Notes: generated by a model not told the origin, from the sequence alone. 49,766 nt of DNA from Flavobacterium daejeonense DSM 17708 (GCF_000425425.1 NZ_AUDK01000031.1:1-49766), one strand, 5' to 3'. Shown: positions 30,777 through 38,247, numbered from the stretch's first letter. A program made the numbers and translations.

Positions 30777-31382
30777 TTATTTTCGAGGCAAGAAAAATCC
30801 CTTAATACAATTCATATTGTGGATGCATATTTGTATGTGACTTTTCTTTTGTACACCTGCATCTGGGAAAGCTGGCCCTCCTTCTGTAAACACACCTCTT
30901 GCAGTGTCAAATTCTTTTAAGGGGGTACTGTTGTTTTGTTCAATTTCTTCTTTAATTTTTTGATGAAGATATTGGATTACAGCACAATCTAATTCTCGTA
31001 TCAATAAGTCTTTGTGTTCGTCTTCTTTTACATCTTTATTTTTTGGCAATTCTTTATCGATACTAGAAAAATCCTTTTGCATTAAGTCATAATAAACAGA
31101 AAGCATTTTAATGAATTCACTATCAATTAAATCTAGGCAATAATCAAGTGTAAAGACAACTCCAATTACAGAAGCTTTTGTGATTTTACCTTTTTTTTCT
31201 TTGTCTTTAGCCCATTGTAAAGCTCTATCGTAGTTGTTTTCCCAAACATAGAATCCATGACCTAGCCAATCAAATGGTTTTTCACTAATTTTAACTTTTT
31301 TGGGCTTTGTAAGAAGTTGTAAGGCTACAGATTCATCACAACCATGAAATCCTATTAAAAGATTAGATCTCGAACTGTACAT
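30777..31382 (-). CDS. Putative ADP-ribosyltransferase toxin (PARP/ART-like)
   Basis: A 201-residue protein with several features of ADP-ribosyltransferase folds of the PARP-like (H-Y) class: IGFHGCDESVA near the N-terminus (about 10-20, HG motif that binds nicotinamide ribose), then WLGHGFYVWENNYDRALQWAK (about 39-59) resembling the G-x-G-(I/F)-Y-F/V segment carrying the conserved Tyr, and a late segment RGVFTEGGPAFPDAG (about 165-180) and HIQICIHN. The third-position Glu of classical PARPs is not certain; Glu168 in FTEGG is a candidate. It lies one base overlapped with a small upstream gene (TAATG), as in toxin-antitoxin pairs. Assignment rests on motifs by eye; DUF3990-type proteins are an alternative relative. 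Confidence 0.6.
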   Translation of the reverse strand: MYSSRSNLLIGFHGCDESVALQLLTKPKKVKISEKPFDWLGHGFYVWENNYDRALQWAKDKEKKGKITKASVIGVVFTLDYCLDLIDSEFIKMLSVYYDLMQKDFSSIDKELPKNKDVKEDEHKDLLIRELDCAVIQYLHQKIKEEIEQNNSTPLKEFDTARGVFTEGGPAFPDAGVQKKSHIQICIHNMNCIKGFFLPRK

Positions 31383-31555
31383 TATTCAGTAACAGATAAT
31401 ATACGTTTTAAGTTGGGAAAAGATTTAGTCATTTTTCCTTCTTTAGTAACGATACCAGCAGAACTCAAGGATTTAATAGCAGACTCTTTAGAACTCTGTT
31501 TTTTTTCAAGCTTTTTCGCTAGAGCTATTAGTAATGATGTTTGACTTTTATTCAT
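31382..31555 (-). CDS. Small protein, putative antitoxin partner
   Basis: A 57-residue basic protein (MNKSQTSLLIALAKKLEKKQSSKES...FPNLKRILSVTE), predicted helical, with a helix-turn-helix-like rhythm (SLLIALAKKL..ESAIKSLSSAGIVTKEG). I do not recognise a named family. Its TAA stop and the ATG of the ADP-ribosyltransferase gene share one base (TAATG), so the two are cotranslated. The start is the ATG at 31555; an upstream TTG in frame at 31579 is excluded because a perfect -7 box (TACATTTG, 31577-31584) covers it. A role as antitoxin or immunity partner is inferred from size and order only. Confidence 0.65.
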   Translation of the reverse strand: MNKSQTSLLIALAKKLEKKQSSKESAIKSLSSAGIVTKEGKMTKSFPNLKRILSVTE

Positions 31556-31576
31556 GACTAAAGGATAATTAGTTTT

Positions 31577-31584
31577 CAAATGTA
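31577..31584 (-). promoter_or_regulatory. -7 promoter box of the two-gene cassette
   Basis: Minus-strand TACATTTG, perfect TAnnTTTG, 22 bases before the ATG of the small gene. It gives the pair its own promoter, independent of neighbouring genes. Confidence 0.55.
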
Positions 31585-31638
31585 TAAAAAAAAATGCATT
31601 TTTTAAAGTTAATGTTTTTTTAGTTTACATGCAATATA

Positions 31639-31734
31639 TTAAATGGATATGATGTTGGTCAATAATTTGGTAACCGACATTTTTTCTAAATGTTCGTATT
31701 TAGAGGATTGCTCGGTGGTTTTTATGAAGGTCAT
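31639..31734 (-). pseudogene. murQ: Truncated 5' fragment of murQ
   Basis: Reads as the first 28 codons of MurQ (MTFIKTTEQSSKYEHLEKMS, then VTKLLTN) followed by three unrelated codons and TAA. Compared with the intact copy it has three base changes in 84: two synonymous and one Glu-to-Lys. It lacks the catalytic domain and cannot be active. It marks the far edge of the cassette. Confidence 0.9.
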
Positions 31735-31746
31735 TCTGAGTTTTTT

Positions 31747-31800
31747 ATTTGGTTATTTGTGGATTTGGTTATCGAAAATTACATTAATAAATAACCAAAT
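31747..31800 (-). terminator. Inverted repeat between ZIP gene and cassette
   Basis: A perfect 12-bp inverted repeat, ATTTGGTTATTT at 31747-31758 and AAATAACCAAAT at 31789-31800, with a 30-base loop, 15 bases past the ZIP gene stop codon. It may terminate the ZIP transcript or be part of the element edge. Confidence 0.45.
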
Positions 31801-31814
31801 TCATAGATTGAAAT

Positions 31815-32510
31815 TTATAAAAAATAAGCCAATACAATTCCTAAAACAATCATTGAAACTTTGGCAACATTAAATTTATGTCCTTCGCTGGTTTCAAAAA
31901 TAATAGTTGAAGAAATATGGAATAATATTCCGATCACGATGGCGGTGATTTCGCTGTGATATTCGTTTAATCCCGTAAGATAATCAGGAGCAAAAGTTCC
32001 CAGCGGAGTCATCAACGCAAAAGTAAGCATGAAGGCAAAAATTGCCTGTTTGTTCAAATGGGAATTGATGAAAAAAGTGGTCAGAATAATCGCAATTGGC
32101 AGGTGATGAATGGCAATTCCCAACGCTAAGTTGGAGTGATTATGTCCTACAGGGAATCCTTCCAGAAAGGCGTGAATACAAAGACTGATAAACAATAACC
32201 ACGGAATATGCGACATGTTAGGATGTCCGTGAACATGCCCATGTTCGGCACCTTTGGAGAAAAATTCCAGAATAATTTGGAACAAAATCCCCATCATGAT
32301 AAAAATGCCCATGCTTCCTTCATGCGAATGTCCGTCTTCATGTACATGACTTTCGTAAATTTCAGGTAATAAATGCATTACCGTTAACGAAAGCAAAAAC
32401 GAACCGCTGAATGCCAATAACAGTTTGAGGTTGCTTTTATTTTTTGGTTTTAAAACCAAAGCAATACTGTATCCTAACAGTACCGAAAGTAAGGGTAATA
32501 GATAATTCAT
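31815..32510 (-). CDS. ZIP family divalent metal transporter
   Basis: A 231-residue membrane protein with about eight hydrophobic segments. The ZIP signature is in helix IV-V: HAFLEGFPVGHNHSNLALGIAIHHLPIAI (His, Glu and His/Asn metal ligands). A histidine-rich loop (ESHVHEDGHSHEGSMG, HGHVHGHPNMSH) lies between early helices and would bind zinc or related metals. It probably imports Zn(II) or Mn(II)/Fe(II). The length is typical of bacterial ZupT/GufA relatives. It lies just upstream of the cassette on the same strand. Confidence 0.92.
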   Translation of the reverse strand: MNYLLPLLSVLLGYSIALVLKPKNKSNLKLLLAFSGSFLLSLTVMHLLPEIYESHVHEDGHSHEGSMGIFIMMGILFQIILEFFSKGAEHGHVHGHPNMSHIPWLLFISLCIHAFLEGFPVGHNHSNLALGIAIHHLPIAIILTTFFINSHLNKQAIFAFMLTFALMTPLGTFAPDYLTGLNEYHSEITAIVIGILFHISSTIIFETSEGHKFNVAKVSMIVLGIVLAYFL

Positions 32511-32607
32511 TTAATTGAGTTGAATCGTTTAATTGTTTTAATCGTTTAACCGCGGATTTGTTTATTCGATGAAACGTTTAGACAAATTAACAGTTAAACA
32601 CAGCAAT

Positions 32608-33372
32608 CTATTTAAAAATCATGATTAATCGTTCGCTTTCTGTTTTATGAAATTTCTTTAGTTTGTAATCACCAAAAATATCCAAAAGGTAAATGCCGGC
32701 TTCTTCCATCATGGCTTCAAAGTCCTGTAACGTCAGGGCTTTTACTTTCTCGGTAAAATGGTATTTTTTGCCTTGGTCTTCAAAGTCAATTTCTTTAAAA
32801 ATATGACCGTCGGCAACATAGCGTTTTAGGTGAAAATCGATTCCGTCCACGGTTTTAACTTCTTCAGGAACCAAAGTATCAATTACCTGATGCACATTCA
32901 TAAAGTCGATTACCGCAAATCCGTAATCGGTCAAACTATTTTTGATGGCTTTTAAAGTGACTAAATTGTCATCGTCATTTTCGAAATAACCAAAACTGGT
33001 AAACAAATTAAATATAGCGTCGTATTTTTCTTCAAAAGCTTCGCGCATATCATGCACTTTAAAATGCAGACTTTCATTTGAAAAAGCACTGGCTTCAGCA
33101 ATGCTGTTTTCTGATAAATCGGCACCAATGACATCAAAACCCAATTGGTTCAGGTAAATTGCATGACGGCCTTTGCCACAGCATAAATCCAAAACTTTGG
33201 CTTTTTCCGGCAGATTTAAATAATGCGTTAAATTGTCCATGAAAAGCTGTGCTTCACGGTCGTTGCGTTCTTTATAAAGGATGTGATAGTAAGGAGTGTC
33301 AAACCAGGAACTGAACCATGTTTCATTTGTTTCTTCCTGATTTGTATTTGTTGGATTTTGTACTGCAGACAT
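32608..33372 (-). CDS. Class I SAM-dependent methyltransferase
   Basis: A 254-residue methyltransferase. Motif I is KVLDLCCGKGRHAIYLNQLG (about 60-79), followed by VIGADLSENSI (motif II) and YDAIFNLFTSFGYF (motif IV region). The DLCCGxGRH variant is common in small bacterial methyltransferases (UbiE/Methyltransf_25-type). The substrate is unknown. It is divergent from the THUMP RNA methyltransferase gene, with a shared 150-base promoter region, and unrelated in sequence to the methyltransferase at 17328-18071. Confidence 0.86.
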   Translation of the reverse strand: MSAVQNPTNTNQEETNETWFSSWFDTPYYHILYKERNDREAQLFMDNLTHYLNLPEKAKVLDLCCGKGRHAIYLNQLGFDVIGADLSENSIAEASAFSNESLHFKVHDMREAFEEKYDAIFNLFTSFGYFENDDDNLVTLKAIKNSLTDYGFAVIDFMNVHQVIDTLVPEEVKTVDGIDFHLKRYVADGHIFKEIDFEDQGKKYHFTEKVKALTLQDFEAMMEEAGIYLLDIFGDYKLKKFHKTESERLIMIFK

Positions 33373-33399
33373 TTATTCTTTTCAATTAATTCTATCCCG

Positions 33400-33407
33400 C
33401 AAATTTA
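33400..33407 (-). promoter_or_regulatory. -7 box of the methyltransferase gene
   Basis: Minus-strand TAAATTTG, perfect TAnnTTTG, 28 bases before the ATG. It lies four bases from the opposing box of the plus-strand gene. Confidence 0.5.
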
Positions 33408-33410
33408 GTG

Positions 33411-33418
33411 TATTTTTG
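33411..33418 (+). promoter_or_regulatory. -7 box of the THUMP methyltransferase gene
   Basis: TATTTTTG, perfect TAnnTTTG, about 100 bases before the ATG. Together with the minus-strand box it forms an inverted pair CGCAAA...TTTGCG. Confidence 0.45.
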
Positions 33419-33459
33419 CGGAAATATACTATTTCAGGGTGTTTGGAATTTGAACACGA

Positions 33460-33479
33460 GTCCCGATGGCTATCGGGAC
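33460..33479. repeat. CCCGAT palindrome, intergenic
   Basis: GTCCCGATGGCTATCGGGAC, a near-perfect palindrome (one mismatch) in the leader of the next gene. Relatives are at 38118-38135, 42785-42800 and, as CCCGAGGCTTCGGG, at 46308-46325. Confidence 0.7.
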
Positions 33480-33520
33480 GAACTGGCGTAGCAATTTAAC
33501 TATTGGAATTTAAAAGAGAA

Positions 33521-34678
33521 ATGGAAGAAAATTTTAAGATGATTGCTAAAACCTTTTTTGGTTTTGAAGAAATATTAGCTACCGAATTGCAAAATTTAGG
33601 AGCGCAACAAGTGGAGCAGGGAGTACGAATGGTAAGTTTTAAAGGCGATAAAGGTTTTATGTACAAAGCGAATTTGGCTTTGCGTACAGCTTTAAAAATT
33701 TTAAAACCTATTTATTCGTTCAGAGCCAATAACGAAAAAGCGTTGTACAAAGGTGTTGCTGCGGTAAACTGGTCTAAATATTTGAATGCCAATCAGACTT
33801 TTGTGATTGATACTACGGTACATTCGGAGTATTTTAATCATTCGGAATTTGTTTCACAAAAATGCAAGGATGCGATTGTGGATCAGTTTAGAGAAAGAAC
33901 TGGTCAGCGTCCGAGTATTGACAAGGTTTATCCGGATTTAAGAATCAATATTCACATCGACAAAGATCAGGTTTCAGTGGCATTGGATACTTCAGGAAAA
34001 CCTTTAAATCAGCGCGGTTACCGTACTTCTACGAATATTGCACCGATAAACGAGGTTTTGGCAGCGGGAATTTTGTTGCTTTCGGGTTGGGATGGTCAGT
34101 CTGATTTTTTGGATCCCATGTGTGGTTCGGGAACTTTTTTGGCTGAAGCGGCAATGATTGCCTGCAATATTCCGGCAAACATCAACCGTAAAGAATTTGC
34201 TTTCGAAAAATGGAAAGACTGGGATAATGATTTGTTTGATAAAATCACCGATAGTTTATTGGGGAAAGTGCGTGAGTTTCATTATACGATAAAAGGCTAT
34301 GACAAAGCGCCTTCGGCGGTGATGAAAACGAAAGAAAATATCCGAAATGCTAATTTGGACGAATATGTAACGGTTTCAGAACAGAATTTTTTCGATACAG
34401 AAAAAACTTCGGAAGGCAAATTACATATTGTATTTAATCCGCCGTATGACGAGCGTTTGGATATTCAGATGGAACGATTTTATAAAAATATTGGCGACAC
34501 TTTAAAGCAAAGTTATCCGGGAACGAATGCATGGTTTATCACCGGAAATTTGGACGCTTTGAAATTTGTTGGTCTAAGACCTTCCCGAAAAATAAAATTA
34601 TTCAATGCCGGACTCGAAGCTCGTTTGGTAAAATACGAAATGTACGAAGGAAGCAAAAGAACGAAATTTCAGCAATAA
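33521..34678 (+). CDS. THUMP-domain RNA methyltransferase (RlmL-like)
   Basis: A 385-residue SAM-dependent N-methyltransferase that likely modifies guanine in 23S rRNA or tRNA. An N-terminal THUMP region (about residues 40-150) is followed by FLDPMCGSGTFLAEAAMIA (motif I) and IVFNPPYDERL, the NPPY motif of amino-methylating enzymes. It resembles the N-terminal (RlmL) half of E. coli RlmKL; the fused RlmK half is absent. The start is the ATG at 33521 preceded by AAAAGAGAA; an upstream TTG adds six residues. Confidence 0.9.
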   Translation: MEENFKMIAKTFFGFEEILATELQNLGAQQVEQGVRMVSFKGDKGFMYKANLALRTALKILKPIYSFRANNEKALYKGVAAVNWSKYLNANQTFVIDTTVHSEYFNHSEFVSQKCKDAIVDQFRERTGQRPSIDKVYPDLRINIHIDKDQVSVALDTSGKPLNQRGYRTSTNIAPINEVLAAGILLLSGWDGQSDFLDPMCGSGTFLAEAAMIACNIPANINRKEFAFEKWKDWDNDLFDKITDSLLGKVREFHYTIKGYDKAPSAVMKTKENIRNANLDEYVTVSEQNFFDTEKTSEGKLHIVFNPPYDERLDIQMERFYKNIGDTLKQSYPGTNAWFITGNLDALKFVGLRPSRKIKLFNAGLEARLVKYEMYEGSKRTKFQQ

Positions 34679-34682
34679 GTTT

Positions 34683-34714
34683 CTAAGATGCTAAGCTTCT
34701 AAGGAACTAAGAAA
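34683..34714. repeat. 8-bp periodic array after the THUMP methyltransferase
   Basis: Four CTAAGnnn units (CTAAGATG, CTAAGCTT, CTAAGGAA, CTAAGAAA) at 34683, 34691, 34699 and 34707, starting just past the stop codon. A partner array follows at 34757. Confidence 0.75.
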
Positions 34715-34756
34715 GATTTACGATTAAAAATAATAATTAGGGTTCAGGATAAAATT

Positions 34757-34788
34757 CTCAGGAACTTAGTATCTCAGAACCTTAGCAA
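34757..34788. repeat. 8-bp periodic array before the small membrane gene
   Basis: CTCAGGAA, CTTAGTAT, CTCAGAAC, CTTAGCAA at 34757, 34765, 34773 and 34781. The pentamer CTnAG is palindromic, so this array can pair with the one at 34683 to form an interrupted hairpin. Confidence 0.75.
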
Positions 34789-34799
34789 CATTAAAAACA

Positions 34800-35036
34800 A
34801 TGACAAAATTACAAGTTAGAGCATTTTTATACCAATTAGGCTGTTTTGCTATTTTATTTATTTTATTTCGCTTTTTAGTGCTAAAATACAGTGGATTGAC
34901 AGGGATTTGGATTCCTTTTACCGCATTTGCAATAGCTACATTAATTGGACCGAAATTCCAGGCAGTGAAAACCAAAGACGGGGAAAAATTATTTATGAAA
35001 TGGATTTTTTCTAAAGATGTAAAGGAAATTGGTTAA
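34800..35036 (+). CDS. Small membrane protein, unknown function
   Basis: A 78-residue protein with two membrane segments (about 12-29 and 34-49) and a charged C-terminal tail (KTKDGEKLFMKWIFSKDVKEIG) that is probably cytoplasmic. I do not recognise a family. It follows the THUMP methyltransferase by about 120 bases of repeat-containing DNA and ends at a very strong palindromic terminator. Confidence 0.65.
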   Translation: MTKLQVRAFLYQLGCFAILFILFRFLVLKYSGLTGIWIPFTAFAIATLIGPKFQAVKTKDGEKLFMKWIFSKDVKEIG

Positions 35037-35068
35037 TTACTTTTTGGAGAGCAGACTTAGTGTAAAAT

Positions 35069-35116
35069 AAAAACCGCAAATTCGCAAATTATATAATTTG
35101 CGAATTTGCGGTTTTT
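35069..35116. terminator. Perfect 48-bp palindrome, bidirectional terminator
   Basis: Every base from 35069 to 35116 pairs with its mirror position around a TATA centre: AAAAACCGC...GCGGTTTTT with CGCAAATT twice in each arm. The A-run on the left and T-run on the right suit transcription stop in both directions between two convergent genes. There is no unpaired loop beyond the turn. Confidence 0.88.
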
Positions 35117-35171
35117 CGTTATGTTGAGATTTCTGAATACTGAAAACTGCTTTCTGCCTTCTGAATTTTGC

Positions 35172-35993
35172 TTACTTTTTCGCAGTTTTCTTCTCAGCTG
35201 GTTTTACGACTTTCTTGAAAATTGGAACAAAATAAGTTACGGTATAATTAAATCCTACTCCGAAATCACCATTATAAGTGCGATTGAATCCCGGAATATA
35301 CAGATTTTCAAAACCACTTGGTTGTTTGTTGCTGATTAATCGGTTGAATCGAATGCTGAAACCTAAGAAAACATTGTTGAATACTTTAGCCTTCATTCCG
35401 GCAACGACTTCAATCCAGCTGGCGGTTAAACCATTGTATTTTTGACCGGAAGTTAAAGCCGGTGTTTCTCCAAAATATTGGTCGGTGTTGTAAATTCTGT
35501 AGGTATTCAATTGTTGGTTAAAAGTACTAAAACCATAACGCAAGCCTATAGAAATAATGTTTTCCATATCCAGCCAGTTCTCGTAACCGTTGTAATCAAA
35601 ACCTACTTTTAGATAAGAACCTTTGGTGGTGAAATTCACGCGTTCGTCATCGGTGGTTTTGTTTTCATTTCCAACTTCGGCAGCCAAATAATGTTTTTTG
35701 CTAAGGCGGTAATCTCCCACTAATTCTAAACCAGTGTAATCTTTGTCATAAAAACTACGGCTTAATTTGAATAAATCGATTCCGAGATGTAATCCGTAAC
35801 GGTCTTTTTTTACCGGTGGAACAATCGAATCGGTTTTGGGAGTTGTGGCTGTAGTTTTTGTAACAGCAGTTTTTTTAGGAACCACTCCTTCGCTCACAGT
35901 GTCTTTGGTAACTGTTTTGGTTTCTTGCGCATGGGCAAAAGACAAAGACAAAAACAGTAAACTACTAAAAATATATCGCAAGGTGTGTTTCAT
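35172..35993 (-). CDS. DUF6048-like outer-membrane barrel protein
   Basis: A 273-residue envelope protein with a signal peptide (to about residue 22, SFAHAQ) and a Thr/Lys/Val-rich linker (about 23-63). A beta-rich domain follows with alternating hydrophobic strands (RYGLHLGIDLFKLSRSF, LKVGFDYNGYENWLD, ISIGLRYGFSTFN) typical of outer-membrane barrels, and a lysine-rich tail (EKKTAKK). I associate it with DUF6048, unverified. The function is unknown. It overlaps the lipoprotein gene upstream by 29 bases, so the two are coexpressed. Confidence 0.8.
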   Translation of the reverse strand: MKHTLRYIFSSLLFLSLSFAHAQETKTVTKDTVSEGVVPKKTAVTKTTATTPKTDSIVPPVKKDRYGLHLGIDLFKLSRSFYDKDYTGLELVGDYRLSKKHYLAAEVGNENKTTDDERVNFTTKGSYLKVGFDYNGYENWLDMENIISIGLRYGFSTFNQQLNTYRIYNTDQYFGETPALTSGQKYNGLTASWIEVVAGMKAKVFNNVFLGFSIRFNRLISNKQPSGFENLYIPGFNRTYNGDFGVGFNYTVTYFVPIFKKVVKPAEKKTAKK

Positions 35994-36486
35994 TTTCGTT
36001 AGTTATATTACTGTTAGTTACAACAACATATTGCATCCATTTTAAATCCGGAGTGGCTGCGTCTGAATGTACAAAAGGAGTTGTAGGATCTAAAAGAAAA
36101 TTGGTTTTAAATCCGCAGGCACGGGATACAAAGATATTTTCTCTCTCATAATTAAATTGAATAATGTCTTCGTTTACCAATGCAGTATTGGCATTGCCGT
36201 AATTCAGAATAAAATGAAAAGTAGTCATATCAGCATCTACTTTTAGCGGAATAGAAACGGTACTTCCATTGAATAAAGTACTTCCGTTGTAGGTTACAGC
36301 TTCTTCCATACCATCGCCAAAAATACTCAGATTAGTCACATTTTTCTCTGCCGAAGCATTGTTGTAATCGTAAAAAGTAATCACAAGCCGTGGCGTTGTA
36401 ACCGTATTGGCATCGCAAATATCGTCTTTCTCACAACTGGAGAAGGAGAAGCTTAGTACAAAGAGTAATAAAAGTATTTTTTTCAT
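35965..36486 (-). CDS. DUF6452-like lipoprotein
   Basis: A 173-residue lipoprotein with lipobox FSSC at residues 15-18 (MKKILLLLFVLSFSFSSC). The start of the mature protein is CEKDDICDANT, and CGFKTNFLL lies near the C-terminus; the three mature Cys might pair. It resembles flavobacterial DUF6452 and commonly precedes a DUF6048 gene, as here. The function is unknown. Its C-terminal 29 bases overlap the next gene. Confidence 0.8.
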   Translation of the reverse strand: MKKILLLLFVLSFSFSSCEKDDICDANTVTTPRLVITFYDYNNASAEKNVTNLSIFGDGMEEAVTYNGSTLFNGSTVSIPLKVDADMTTFHFILNYGNANTALVNEDIIQFNYERENIFVSRACGFKTNFLLDPTTPFVHSDAATPDLKWMQYVVVTNSNITNENETHLAIYF

Positions 36487-36504
36487 AACTTTTTTAATTT
36501 AGCG

Positions 36505-36570
36505 TTCAGTTGCAGTATTCAGTCGCAGTGTTCAGTAGTAAATAAACTGAATACTGCGACTGCAAACTGA
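36505..36570. terminator. Hairpin between rlmD and DUF6452 gene
   Basis: A 17-bp arm CAGTCGCAGTGTTCAGT (36520-36536) pairs with 36546-36562 with one mismatch. It is built from 13-bp direct repeats TTCAGTTGCAGTA and TTCAGTCGCAGTG. It lies between the rlmD stop and the next start on the minus strand and could attenuate read-through. Confidence 0.65.
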
Positions 36571-36576
36571 CCACTA

Positions 36577-37989
36577 TTATCGTCTTTCTAACAACACCAC
36601 ATTTTCCACGTGATGGGTTTGCGGGAACATATCTACAGGACGTACTTTGGTTACCTTGTATTTCTCATCCATTAAAGCCAAATCACGCGCTTGTGTAGCC
36701 GAATTACAGCTTACATACACCACTTTTTCAGGAGCAATTTTCAGGATTTGTTCAATCACGTCTTTGTGCATTCCGTCACGTGGCGGATCGGTGATAATAA
36801 CGTCCGGTTGTCCGTGTTGTGCAATGAAAGCTTCGTTGAAAACCACTTTCATATCTCCTACAAAAAACTCACAATTAGTAATGTTATTGCGTTCTGCATT
36901 GGCTTTGGCATCCTTAATTGCGTCAGGAACGCTTTCTACACCAATTACTTTTTTAGCTTTTTTAGATACAAACTGCGCAATAGTTCCTGTCCCGGTATAT
37001 AAATCGTAAACGGTTTCATTTCCGGTTAATCCGGCAAAATCTCTCGTGATTTTGTATAATTCGTATGCCTGGTCGGAGTTGGTTTGGTAAAAAGATTTGG
37101 CATTAATGCTGAATTTCAAACCTTCCATTTCTTCCAAAATATAGTCGCGGCCTTTGTACAAAATGATATTTTGATCGTACAAAGTATCATTCGCCTTATT
37201 GTTCACCACATATTGCAACGAAGTAATTTGCGGGAATTTGGCATACAAATGATCCAGTAACAATTCTCTGTTGGCTTTATCATCTTCGAAAAACTGAATC
37301 AAAAGCATGATTTCACCGGTCGAAGCGGTACGTAGCATCAATGTTCTCAATAATCCGGAATGTTCTCTCGGATTAAAGAAAGTCAGCCCATTTGCATTAG
37401 CAAAATCACGAATTTCATTTCTAATCGCGTTCGAAGGATCTTCCTGTAAATGACATTTTTTGATGTCCAGAATTTTGTCCCACATTTTTGGGATATGAAA
37501 ACCAAGTGCGTTTCTGTTTCCTAAATCTTCATCGCTTCCAATTTCAGCTTCTGTTAACCAACGGCTGTTGGAGAACGAAAACTCCATTTTATTTCTGTAG
37601 AAAAACTTTTTCTCCGAACCTAAGATTGGTTCGAACTCAGGAAGTTCAATTTTGCCAATGCGTTGCAGGTGGTTTTTTACCTCATTGTGTTTGTAAAACA
37701 ACTGTTGGTCGTAGTTCATGTTTTGCCATTTGCAACCGCCACAAACCCCAAAATGCTCGCAAATTGGATCCACCCGATGCTCTGATAATTCGTGGAATTT
37801 TACCGCTTTTCCTTCGTAATACGCCTTGCGTTTTTTGAATGTTTGCACATCCACCACATCTCCCGGAACCACGTTCGGAATAAACACTACTTTACCATCG
37901 GGAGCCTTCGCTACCGAAACGCCTTTTGCACCTGCATCAAGGACTTTTATCTGATGAAAGACAACTTTGTCTGTATTTTTTCTACCCAT
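36577..37989 (-). CDS. rlmD: 23S rRNA (uracil-5)-methyltransferase RlmD-like
   Basis: Methylates C5 of a 23S rRNA uridine (U1939 in E. coli numbering). An N-terminal TRAM domain (about 10-65) is followed by a [4Fe-4S] site with Cys77, Cys83, Cys86 in CEHFGVCGGCKWQN and a later Cys at about 176 (IKKCHLQE). The SAM motif is YDLYTGTGTIAQF, and the catalytic Cys is in VYVSCNSATQARD. IITDPPRDGMH is the other conserved motif. The 470-residue length is normal. It is upstream of the DUF6452/DUF6048 pair. RlmC/TrmA-like paralogue assignment is not fully excluded. Confidence 0.93.
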   Translation of the reverse strand: MGRKNTDKVVFHQIKVLDAGAKGVSVAKAPDGKVVFIPNVVPGDVVDVQTFKKRKAYYEGKAVKFHELSEHRVDPICEHFGVCGGCKWQNMNYDQQLFYKHNEVKNHLQRIGKIELPEFEPILGSEKKFFYRNKMEFSFSNSRWLTEAEIGSDEDLGNRNALGFHIPKMWDKILDIKKCHLQEDPSNAIRNEIRDFANANGLTFFNPREHSGLLRTLMLRTASTGEIMLLIQFFEDDKANRELLLDHLYAKFPQITSLQYVVNNKANDTLYDQNIILYKGRDYILEEMEGLKFSINAKSFYQTNSDQAYELYKITRDFAGLTGNETVYDLYTGTGTIAQFVSKKAKKVIGVESVPDAIKDAKANAERNNITNCEFFVGDMKVVFNEAFIAQHGQPDVIITDPPRDGMHKDVIEQILKIAPEKVVYVSCNSATQARDLALMDEKYKVTKVRPVDMFPQTHHVENVVLLERR

Positions 37990-38074
37990 GGCGCAAAAAT
38001 AAGTTTTTGTACGCTTTTATAAATTCAAATTAGGAAATATTTTTGAAAAGAGTGTTTTTTCTAATAATGGTAAA

Positions 38075-38216
38075 CGTCACTTCGAGTGATTTTTCGTAAT
38101 GAAATGGAGAAAAAATTTCCCGATAGCTATCGGGACGAGAAGTTTCGTTTATACAAGTGTTCTCGATACTTCAAACTAATTTTCTGTCGCAAATTAGTTT
38201 TCAACTCGAACTGACG
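38075..38216. repeat. Dispersed repeat with CGTCA..TTCGAG / CTCGAACTGACG ends, copy 1
   Basis: Begins CGTCACTTCGAGTGAT, contains the perfect 18-bp palindrome TCCCGATAGCTATCGGGA (38118-38135) and TTCTCGATAC, and ends CTCGAACTGACG. A relative is at 46252-46344 with the same ends. Confidence 0.65.
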
Positions 38217-38247
38217 GTTGTAGTCTTGTTTTTTAATTTGAGCCCAA

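Larger units (their letters stand above)
30566..31734. mobile_element. Two-gene accessory cassette flanked by 84-bp direct repeats
   Basis: A segment containing a small putative antitoxin and a putative ADP-ribosyltransferase, bounded by direct repeats of the murQ 5' end. The intact murQ uses the proximal repeat; the distal copy reads murQ codons 1-28 (with one changed codon, Glu to Lys) and then stops. No integrase or transposase is encoded, so if it moves it must use functions supplied elsewhere or homologous recombination in the repeats. The boundaries are inferred from the repeats alone. Confidence 0.6.

Noticed and set aside
31555..31579. TTG start for the small cassette gene at 31579
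   Set aside because: A perfect -7 promoter box overlaps the TTG, and the ATG at 31555 gives a typical start.
31643..31873. 76-codon plus-strand frame across the murQ stub
   Set aside because: It is the antisense of the duplicated murQ 5' end and of the ZIP gene end, with no family resemblance.
36647..37009. 120-codon frame on the plus strand inside rlmD
   Set aside because: Antisense shadow of a well-supported methyltransferase gene; no start-site signal or family motif.
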